A stretch of 64,000 nt of DNA from Membranipora membranacea. Lineage: Eukaryota > Bryozoa > Gymnolaemata > Cheilostomatida > Membraniporidae. Shown in pieces: positions 11,801 to 22,800 of this stretch (position 1 is the first letter of the stretch; each line of letters opens with the position of its first letter). The notes beneath the pieces were generated by a model. That model saw nothing but the letters and a program-made list of their open reading frames with translations, ran no database searches and was not told the DNA's origin. The DNA lies in contig OU612070.1 of the NCBI GenBank assembly GCA_914767715.1, positions 17,465,025-17,529,024 on the forward strand. The letters run 5' to 3'. Position numbers and translations under genes: made by a program.

Positions 11801-14800
11801 GAGCAACATAACTCCTTTGATTCAAGTCTCCAATTGATTTGCTCCAACTGAGGTGCTTTCCCTCAGTCATTATTTATGCTGGATGTTGTAGTGGGCTTGA
11901 TGGGTAGTTATGTTTTGTGATTTGTGGTAGGAATAAACGTTAGCGGTGATTTGTAACGGCTCTACCAAAACCATCAAATAGATGCATTTTGGGAGCCTTT
12001 CCTCAAACATATCATTGTTGCTGAGATTCATACATGAACTGGCATGTAGTAAATGTAAATTTATTTTTCATAATTTGAAATTTTTCACCGGGTTATATGA
12101 CAGGTAGCAGAAGAGAGAATATCTAACATAAGAACTGTGAGAGCGTTCGGAAGAGAAGGCTCAGAGATTGAGAACTATAACTCAAGAATAGATCAGGTGC
12201 TAAAGACATCACAATCTGAATCTCTTGCCAGGGCCTGCTTTTTTGGTCTGACAGGTTAGCTATTATTATAATTATTATTTTTGTTGGTATAATTTTTATT
12301 GTTATCATTAATATCATGGTGATCATGTAAAAATTGAAGCTTATGATGTTTGATTGTAAAGAAGTATCTAAATCTTGATTGGGGATTTCACACAGTTTTA
12401 ATCATATCCCTACAAAAGTAAATAGTCCCTGTAAACTTCAGAAGCATGTAAAATTTGATGATGATATGATGATTCTTATTTCTGTGTAACCATATTTTCA
12501 TTTTTTTGTTTGTTGTCATTTGTCAAAGTTCATATTATATTTATTCATATTTATTTTATTATTTTGATGTGATATGGAATTAATGTATACCTGTAACCTT
12601 AGATTGCTCTCTTCTCTTGTACAGGTTTGGTGGGTAACAGTTTGGTGATATCAGTTTTATATGTTGGAGGTTTACTCGTAGCTAATGGCAGTATCACAGT
12701 GGGTCAGCTGTCCTCCTTTATGTTATATGTAGTCTTCACAGGAACCTCCGTCAGCGGGCTCAGTTCATTCTATACTGAGCTCATGAAAGGTTTGTTAATT
12801 GTGAGAGGGTAACTCCTAGAAGAGGCAACACCAAATGGTGAAACTGTGAAGAGATGGGGTCTGGAACATACTTTGACCCAAACTACTTGGGCTTCAATTG
12901 GCTTTATGCACAACTGAATTTAATATTATTATATCTAACAGAGGTGTCGAAGTGATGCGTCTTGATGTTGAACCTTGATGTCAACCTTCAGCTTGTAAGT
13001 TTCAAAGGTCCCGAGTTCGACCCTGTCTAGTTCATCGCCAATTTACATAATTGACGACACGTTGTCAGTTCGAGGCTGAAAATTTTTTCGATACCCGACT
13101 TCGAATTAAACCCAGGCATTGTCATCCTGGGACTAATAATTTGTTAAATAAACTGTAATAGGCAACTAGATTCTTGTGCTGCAGATGCTATCTCTGACCT
13201 GTCTTTAAACTAGAGGTGACTTATCTCGTTATTTATTGCAGCCTTTCTCTAAAATGAATCCCAGCATATTGCTATATGTTTGATAGTTGGATAACTTTTT
13301 ATTTTGTATTTTCTTCTTTTTTGCAGGTCTCGGCTCTTCAACAAGACTGTTTGAGCTGATTGAAAGGAAACCTCTTATTCCCGTAGACCAAGGCCTACAA
13401 CTTGGCAGCCATTTAGGCGGTGATATCACTCTATCTAATATACAATTCTCATATCCCACCCGACCAGACATAGAAATATTCTCGGATCTGAATCTAACTG
13501 TTCCAGCAGGTAGGCCAGTTGCTTATATAATAATAAGAGTTGATATCTGAACATTGATTTATGTATTAAATTAAATTAGCCCCATGTGGTATCTCTTCCA
13601 TGTGGTATCTCTTCCATGTAAAGATGTGACAAATTTGTGTGGCATAGTTTCGCAAAATTTATTGAAAATGCTTAAATTTATATGTAGATGTTGTTACTGA
13701 CTCTACGACGCATAGGGCCATGAGCCCACTGAATGCACCGGATTGTATCAACAACCATATTATTATAATCTTTATTTCGTACTATTGATTTGTCCACATA
13801 GTGATGTGTAAAAACCTTTATAAGTTTTGTTACAATAAAAGTGACACATTGAAAAGTAATAGTTAAGAATGATTTTGTAAAGATTCATCTAAAGATTTGT
13901 TGACAAATATTCTTTCTTCTAGGACAAGTTACAGCTGTTGTCGGGCCTAGTGGTAGCGGTAAATCTACAATAGCAGCTCTGATATTGCGTATGTATGATG
14001 TGGATAATGGATATATACAAATCGACAAAACCCCTGTCACTGAGTTAGACCCTCAGTGGCTCAGACAAAATATAGGTCTAGTCGCACAGGTATGATGCTT
14101 TTCTAACATGATAACTTAGAGTTATCTACTCATGCCAACTTTTAAAACTTTTTTCTATTCTCATTTTATCTACAGCAACTTAATGATTATAGAAGGAGTA
14201 ACAGTTACTTGTTGGTTTATATTATGCACTTTAGGTGTAAATTAAACTGTAAATGGGTAATATAAGAAGGACTTGACAATTTTTCTGCCTGCTGCATCTT
14301 CAACCATAAATAAGTTTGTATTTTAGTTAATTCAGGGGCCTTGAAATATGCCCCTATTATTAACAAGCCGTTACTATCACATGCCACAATTTAGTCCACT
14401 CTGTTATAGCTGTCTCTTTACTAACGTATATTTTCCCTAGCGAAGAGCATCCTATAAAACCAAGTCTGTTTGTAAAAAGTCACACAAAATATTTTGTAGG
14501 AACCAGTGCTATTTTCAACCAGTATAAAAGAAAATATAACATACGGAGTCAACGATCAAGGATCTATTACCGAGAGTCAAATAATGGATGCTGCTCGTCA
14601 AGCTAATGCTCTATCGTAAGTATACCAGGTCCTATTAGGTATTTTGACGGTTTTAATCTCTACTACGCAGTTAAGAAATTGGGTTTTGAAGCCGCTTTGT
14701 GACTTGTTGAATGATCTGCTGTTTGAATAATAGAAGTTATTTCTGTTATATTCTGTGTTTGCCGTTCAATAAGAGAGTATAGAGGTTCTGTATATGGTTT

Positions 14801-15752
14801 CTACTGTTGACTACATAAGCACAGCACCAGAAGTTTTCTCTCCCTATCCCAGACGGCAGCGTTTCCCAGAAGGAATATATTAATTTGAATTTTTGAGCAA
14901 TACATTTGTTGTTTTTGAACCATCTATGTATTTGCCAGAAATGATGTTTTCAGCGTTATTTTTAATACATTTCATTCTAATTGTCATGCTTCTAGTGTAC
15001 CAATTGAATCTCGAAATTCTTTCTAGCTTCATTAACAATTTCCCTGAGGGATTTGATACACTGGTCGGAGAGAGGGGAGTTATGCTCTCGGGCGGACAGA
15101 AACAGAGAGTGGCTATAGCCAGAGCTCTTCTTAAAGATCCGAGAATACTTATACTAGACGAAGCTACCAGGTCAGTGTTATGTCATTGGTAATTTCTCAT
15201 CATGTTTTGTTTTGTACTTTAGATATGAGATCAGGTTTGAACCACACCTCTTTGCCTAGTATGAGTTTAAGGTTTTTATTATGGCTAGAACAATGCAGTG
15301 AATGTTCCTGTACAGCACTTAACAGTTGCTTCTAAATTAGGTCAAACAAGTTCATTGTGAATCAATCTTACTATATGTAATTATCACAATGAGGTGAAAG
15401 GCTGTGAAATTCTAATGTTTAGGCTCTATGCCCTGTATATTGCCAGATTTGATCACAGTATAATTATGCCTTCTTCTCTTGTAGTGCACTAGACACAGAG
15501 AGCGAGTCCCTAGTACAGCAAGCCCTACAAAGGCTAATGGTTGGTAGGACTGTTATTGTTATAGCACACAGGCTGTCCACCATTAGGAATGCTCATAATA
15601 TAGCCGTACTAAATGAGGGCAAAATAGTCGAGACAGGAACTTACGCTCAGCTGTTAGCTCAGCCTGAAGGATACTTCAGCAATCTCATATATAAGCAACT
15701 ACATCATCAGCAACAGGATATGGAGCAACATGTTTTTAGCAAACAGGTGTAG
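8845..15752 (+). CDS. ABCB10: Mitochondrial inner-membrane ABC half-transporter, ABCB10-like (11 exons, complete)
   Basis: Exons: 8845-9058, 9416-9622, 10615-10817, 11622-11756, 12104-12254, 12625-12789, 13327-13509, 13923-14089, 14500-14615, 15027-15170, 15485-15752. They sum to 1953 nt and encode 650 aa with every junction in phase. The Arg- and Ser-rich start ([16 protein letters not shown]) looks like a mitochondrial presequence. A six-helix transmembrane half (about residues 55-365) contains the ABCB10-type stretch [23 protein letters not shown]-like core, split between exons 4 and 5. The ATPase half has Walker [10 protein letters not shown] (Lys433), Q-loop Gln475, signature LSGGQKQR (535-541), Walker [10 protein letters not shown] (Asp558-Glu559) and H-loop His590. 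As a half-transporter it should homodimerise in the mitochondrial inner membrane, where the family supports heme and iron metabolism and export. ABCB8 is the main alternative, but the membrane-domain wording favours ABCB10. It converges with ADSS downstream. Confidence 0.93.
9068..9087. repeat. 20-bp perfect palindrome just after the ABCB10 exon 1 donor
   Basis: ACCAAGGAGTACTCCTTGGT reads the same on both strands and starts nine bases after the exon 1 5' splice site at 9059. A related core (AAGGAGTACTCCTT) recurs in PKD intron 7 near 44511. It could fold at the donor in nascent RNA; a function is not shown. Confidence 0.7.
12942..13145 (+). mobile_element. tRNA-derived SINE-like element in ABCB10 intron 6
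   Basis: The sequence starts with a tRNA-like D-arm (GTGTCGAAGTGATGCGTC, close to an RNA polymerase III A box). About 55 bases on it has a near-consensus B box in a T-arm context (GGTCCCGAGTTCGACCCTG, near 13008-13026). An unrelated tail of about 110 bp follows, ending in an AT-rich stretch. Its composition differs from the surrounding intron. A free tRNA gene is unlikely because no acceptor stem closes the structure. The boundaries are approximate. Confidence 0.5.
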
Positions 15753-16837
15753 GTGTTTTGCAGCGTAGTTTTAGATTCGTGTCACAAACTGGAAGCTACT
15801 GGATAGGTCAAGGTGTCCAATCAGGCTTCAACACTACTTGCTATCTTGTCTATATTCATTTTCTATCTTCGTCGAATATATCTAGCAACCAACAGGATTA
15901 TCACTTGATGTATTGTTCTATAGCTAGTCTTCCTACATGTCTTTCCTGATTCGGCAGTCCAAATACATGTTCAACATTTTCTAAATAAGCCTGCCAGTTT
16001 TTACCATACTTATCTTTGTTCTCTATTTTTATACTGTTGAATTTTAGCACATTTTTAATATAATACACAATGACGATACAAATTCTGTCATACCTTTATA
16101 ACATTGGATTTCTATGAAACTTTTTTGGTACCAAGACGTTTTTCAATGTACAGAAAAAACAGGGTTGCAATTCAAGAAAGAGAAAATTTATTCATTAAAA
16201 TGCATAAGGAAGTAAAGGTCCAAAGAGATATTCAATGATAAGAGATAAAACCAAAAAACAGACACCATCAATCTTCATCTAATGAACCACTGAATGAAGG
16301 AGATGAAAGGTAAAATAAAGACAGATCTTCATTATAAACTCGTGGTAATCTCACGTTTATGTCACTTATGTCACGTAAAAATCACACGAGTTATAGGACT
16401 GATGATCTAGCTTGGTTAAAACAACATCAGTTCATAAAAAATCTGAATGATAAGTGGACATTGCACACACCAAAAAAACAGCTCAAAATTTTCAAGGGCG
16501 AATGAAACATGCAAAAGGAGGTAGATTAGAAACTTTTACTGGAGTTGTCCTATTTTACATTTGGATAGAATATTTTCTACCCCGAATTCTTGTCTGCAGG
16601 TGTATGTATGGTATCTTTGGATAGTCCAATCGTTTGAGCCTAGCAGACATTTCGTATATATCTAATATAAAATTACGACATGTATACAACCATTCTTGAT
16701 TATTCAACAGGCCACCTACAAATTACTGCACATGTAATCTTCATACTAAAATATCACCACATAAAGTCATCTTTCTCCCATAAATTATCTGTTTCCTGTA
16801 TTTGATTGCTGCAGCAGCTCCTCATTTGGGGATGAAG
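15753..16837. other. Convergent 3' intergenic region between ABCB10-like and ADSS
   Basis: This interval holds the 3' untranslated regions of two genes that face each other. TTTATT near 16187, an AATAAA on the minus strand, could be the ADSS polyadenylation signal. No additional gene is supported; a short open frame at 15758-15949 lies in the transporter's 3' trailer and has no protein character. Confidence 0.45.
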
Positions 16838-19800
16838 CTACTTTTCACACTTAATCACTGAGTCTCGAGATTGTCCTACGCCAACAAACCGCACTAAAAG
16901 ATACCAAAATGAGGCTGAAGAATCAGATTGAGGTATCAACCTATGGAGATAAGCTCTTATTTTCATCCAACAGAATGAGCAAAATAATTAGAATTTAATA
17001 ATTTGTCTCAAATTTATTTTGATTGATAATTAAAATTATCGATTTTTTTCACATTGTATTTGACAAAGTGATGGTTTATGAGCTTACGGTTTATAATGTA
17101 ACTGATGTAGATAAGAAAACTTAAATAAATAGCTCAAATCTTGTGTCATAAAGGAACTATAATATAACCTACCAGGTATACTGAGTTCTGATTGGATGAT
17201 TTCTATGTATTTCTTAGCATTCTCAGGTAAGCTGTCATAATCTCTTATACTTGTGATGTCACATTTCCATCCTGGCAGCGTAACATAGTTCACCTCAATC
17301 TCACAAGTCTCAGCATCACTGGCTATAAATACGAAACATTAAAATTATATTCAACATTTGACGAAAAGAAAGATATATCCATATACAATACAGACTAAAT
17401 TTAATCAGGAAATTATGGACTCGCTGATTTAACTCAACCAGGGAGTTTGGGTGATGACCCTGTGACTAAACTATTCTCAACCTCGTCTTGCTTGCACTTG
17501 AGAGTTTCCCTGCAACTAAAATAATAAGTGCTGGCAATATGAAACGAATCCAATGTATATAACAAGAGACATTACATTAAAGTAGGGTGTACATTGGTAC
17601 TTGAATTTAATTTCAACAAGTCTCTCTTTGTATTCACAATTTCTGATAGCTTGACAGTTAAAACAGAACATAATATGAATGTTGACTGTCCCTGCCCTGC
17701 AGCTTAGGAATGATATAGCCCAGTCCCATGACTTGGAGAAAGTCTTGAACATTATGAAGGACTAGAAAATTTAACCATACATTTGAACTGTTGCTTTTCT
17801 TAACAGAAGTCAACATATCGGAGCTTACCTGGATAATATTCTATCCTCTCTCCGTTTTTCTTGTAATATGTGCCGATCTTCACTTCATCAAATGAGTCGA
17901 GTATGTCAAGCTTTGTTATAGCCAGGCTACAACCATATTCAGAATCATACATGTGCCTGCATTTTTTGATTTTATAGGAGCGATATTAGTTCATCGAGAG
18001 CATTTATGACTACCTGAGTAAAGCATAAGCCACAAATAAATAATGTTGAGTTATGCCTGTGTGCCTAGCTAGATAGCCAGTTGGTGGATACTGTGAAATG
18101 TCTGCTAGCAAAATCATTTGCTTGTTTATTGTCTTTTACGCTGAGCACAGTGGAAATTGTATAAAAGCTTCACATTTAGTAGCTAGAAAAGGCCTGTGTT
18201 ATCTATAAGAACTACGATGGTTTTGGGTTGAGGTTTTAATGTTAGTAGTTATTTGCTTATCAACTTACGCTGTATAGCCATTGATCATAGCTGTATACCT
18301 GACCACGGCTAAATCTAACCAGCCACATCTTCTTCTTCTACCTGTTGTCACACCAAACTCATGTCCTATTGATTGTAGACTGTCTCCTATTTCCTGCGTG
18401 TGCAAAGTTAGAGACATGTTAGTGTTGTCAGTCAGTGAGTATTTGAATTAATTTTGGTTTATTGTGGAGTTGCCTGCCCGAACCCTTCAGAGGCTAAGAG
18501 AGGGCAAATCCAATATAGGTTCAGCTTTGTTTTGTAGGTTTTGTTTTAGTAAAGTCTGACTAGGCTTGAGAGATGAAGCTAGGGTTTTGCAGGTTAAGAT
18601 GAGTGCCTGGCTCTGCTTACAAGCTACAGCTTCTATTGGATTTGCATGGCTATGTGGTGAGTATACCGGCAACGGATTTTGTAACCCAACAATCAGGAAT
18701 GTGCTGCATGGTTGGTTTGTCAAGCACACTGCCGATAGCAAAGAGCTAACAAGTAACCTTATATGGGGTTGCCTTTAGCCTAATCACAATCCATAGCAGC
18801 AAGCCTAAGCTGTATGGGTATGTAAAAAAGCCCACAATGAAACATCAGATCGGATCTCTCAAGGATTTCCAGAGTTGCATTGTAGGACGCTTCCAATAAT
18901 GCTCTATTGTTTTGTTGTCAGCTTACATTTAGCTGTTCTGTTGGCAGAGCACCTGTTCCTACTCTAGTAGTGTAAGCTTTCACCACACCGATAACTTCTC
19001 CGACAGCGTGACACGGGATACCAAGACCAGTACATACTCCTCCTATTGAGCAATTTGATGATGTCACATAAGGATAAGTACCTAAAGGAGTAAAGAAAAA
19101 CAAAACTATGTGGATACCTTAGGTTGCAACAATAATCTGAGTTTTCGAGAAAGGTAAGAAAAACTCAGGTATGTAGCTGAAATAAAATGTATGTTTTTAG
19201 TACAGCTTTTCACTCTTAAATGAACCTATTGAAAGATTTGGACACATCACTTAGTATTTTTCACAGTTTATTGCACTGCAACACCTTATAAGAGCACAAG
19301 ATTTATTCTTTCTTGTCAGTTTAAAATTTATCAATTCTGAATATGTTTGTATGTTTTGTAGCATTCAGCAGCGCTATCCATTACTTAATGTTCCAGCTGA
19401 GGTTGTGATAGTGCTCTCTAGTGGTTCAGATGTACTAACTGTCTGCACTGTAAGCGTTTCAAATCTCCTGTGATGTAATTGGCTATCATCGCCAACAGCA
19501 AACTTACTTTTCATATTCTATTATCAATTCTATGATGGCAATACGTCATCTACATACCAAAATCGATGTCCAGCATAGTAGCATTTGCTCCTTCCACTAG
19601 AATGCTCTTCTTTTCTCTGAGTACAGAGTTCATCAATAAAACAGTGTCTTTCACCATTGGTCTCAAAACCTCCCGATACTCCTATAAAAAAATCACAATA
19701 CACTAACTAGTACAAGAAAGTCCAGACAGATTGGAGTTATCAACTCTTAAACTAGCCATCTCACTGGGCAAGCAACTTCCTATTGATTCTAACTACAATA

Positions 19801-22800
19801 ATTTCAAATCATGCTCAAGCTTTGCATCTAATGATGGTGGTGGTTGAAAGACACAACAGACAACTATGGTTTCAGCACAAAAACAATCTACATCTACATT
19901 ATTTGATTTAGTATATGGACCTAAATCTAAATCTTACCAAACAGTTGCAAACCATAACTTGTGAATAATCTGTATCATTCCGGGAAAGAGTTTCTCAAAG
20001 CTTTCCCAGAATGATTCAGATTATCCACAAGATTGATGTGAAATCCTAGCTGCATTTCAAACATACGCCACCAACTGCTATTTTAAGCATCCACTATGTC
20101 CCAATAAAACCTCAATATTCAAGCATGGTAAACAACAAAATGATTTTTCTGTGGTGATCAATAAAACGACACAATGAAAATAATTAACTGTAACTAAAAA
20201 TGTCATGCTCATCTATTTGTATAATGCCAACACTAAAAATGTTTTGAAATTGTTGCCACACATTGTTTACCATTTCTATGTCAGTATTAAAAAACATCTA
20301 TTGTGTCCCCACAAAATCTGGACAGATATAGCCCAAAACTTATCACATCATGTGATGCTTTTTAGGGTGGGGTCCCCTTATCACTCAATAAAGTATAGCG
20401 AGACCACAAACTACTTACCATGAGATTTTTGAGTTCTGATTCTAGCTTGAGATCTGCATCGGGATATAATCTTTCAAAATATTTCCCCAACTTGAGAAAC
20501 CTAAAGAAATACAGGAAAAAAACGATGAAAACAAACCAATTAAAGATTAATTTACAAGTCAAGCGGACAGCTGAACTCAAGCTTTTACATTGAAGGGACT
20601 TCAACATCAAACCGCAACACCAACATCAATATCACCATCAAGGCGGTGGTGCAGGAGTTGGAGCACAGGATCTTTATCAGGGGAGGTGGGAGACATATTG
20701 AGATTGTAATGAGTTTCAACTTTGACAGCAAGACTGTCTCATGCAAAACGAAATATATTTATAGCATTTTATTCTGATAGTGAATTAATAACAGGAGCTT
20801 TTAATCCAGAAACTGCATCATGAAAATAAGTAGACAATGCGAGGGGTTGCAGATACTAAGTTGTCGATGAAGAAAAGATATAGCGTTATAAACCAGCATT
20901 TAATGCATATAACGCAAACTGTGGAAAATCGCTGACAGATACAGAAATAAGAATGGCGAGCTGACAAAGTTATCTGACATCCCTTATAAATGTGATGAGA
21001 TGATGTTATAAAAATACTAGAATATTCCGAACACTAACAGTCAAGATATTTTGTGGTATGTTAGAAGACTTAAGATGACAAATGAGGACACCGCTATCTT
21101 TTGCCCAGTTTGATGTCAAATATTATCATGGTTTCCAGTGACCACAAACATAAAAAAATTCAAAAACAAATGTGTAAAGTTTGTGGTTGAGTAAAGTGCA
21201 TATGTCACGCCCTTAGATTGATTAGTCTGCTATTTTTCTCTCATGGCAAACTTAAAAAGCTGGGTAAATAGTCAGACTATTAACATATCCCTTCACATTT
21301 TCTAAGGACAGATAACCTCACACTTTATGTTAGACACATCAACTTTTTCAACAGCTTCATTTTATCCCCATCCATTTCAAGAAGACAAGATAAGTGCAAG
21401 TGAGATGAGGATGCTCAGACACATTTATAATAAAGACTGGGAAGACCATGTAACAAATGAGGGAGGAGGCAAAAATAGAAGCGATTGCAATAGGCATGAG
21501 GAAGAGACGTCTTCAATGGTATGGACATGTACGCAGGAGAAGAGATAGGGAGGAAGATATTAGAATGGTGGCTGAGATGAGGATACAGGGAAAGAGAAAG
21601 AGAGGGAGGCCAAAGAAAAGATGGATGGATACAGTGAAAGATGACATGCGGAGATGGGGCCTCTCGGATGATGTTGATGAAAGAATCAGATGACACTCGC
21701 TGATAGAACTTGGTGCCCTGCAGGACCACCACCCATCCCGGAACACAGTTGACACGTCCCCATCCCGCCCATTGTCAAATCCTGTCAGCATTTGCCAAAC
21801 CAAGCGCTTTTATCCTTTCCAGACACTGAAATCACTGTGATGGAGCTGAACTTTTTGAAACAATCAAATGGAAGTGGAGGCTTTAATTTAATTTGATCAA
21901 TGATTTACAGACAAAGCCAGAATTAGAAATGAATAAAAATCATACTGAAAAAATTGGTATCAACTATGCAGGCAACACCAAACTTCAAAGATCATAAATT
22001 TTAATTCAAAGATCCTGGTAGGCTTGTAAGGAGATTGTTTGCACATCCGCATGCAGCTTACATGAGGTGGTCACGAAGACGAAATCATCATGGTATTAAT
22101 TTATAATGATAAGACCAGTTTATAGTAAACATAAATTATTTGTGTCCGCATAACAGATAAGAGCAATGTCCGAAATTGTTGTTGACCCGTTGATTGATAA
22201 TAACACAGAGTAAGGATATATATCCTTACTCTGTGATAATAAGCTTCAACATCCTGCAGTTATATTCTGGAACAAGCAAACTTAGCAGAAAATAAAAGGA
22301 TAATTTGTTAATGTGGGGTTTGGGAATGCAATTTGAGCCGTTCAAAAATGTAGAGAATGATCCGAATAGGCAACAACTGAGAAATTCCAGGTTAGAGGCG
22401 GATATAAGTCATACACAACAATTTCGAGACACCATAAAAACGACACCACATGATGATTCTCACATCAACATCCAAACTGGTTAAATGAAAAAAAGAAAGA
22501 AACTAGGTAAAAGTTTGAGTAGCAATTACTTACTTTTCTGAAAAGGTTTTTTCATCACCTAACAAGTCACAAACTCTGAGGCCACTCCGGGCTGCCTTAC
22601 ATGAGTATGTCGGGCCAATTCCTTTCTTGGTTGTACCTAAACTGTAAAACAAGTCAACAAGATACTGCACTGAAGGACAACGCTGGTATGGTATGTGAAT
22701 TACAAAGACTCCGAAAAAAACCAAAAGCTACAACAACTACCAACTATTACAATTTTATGGATACTCATTTTTCAAATTTATCAGACAACCCCTAATTAGG

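Noticed and set aside
18487-18778. Overlapping 84- and 70-codon ORFs in ADSS intron 8
   Set aside because: They lie inside a MITE-like element and overlap on opposite strands without domain character.
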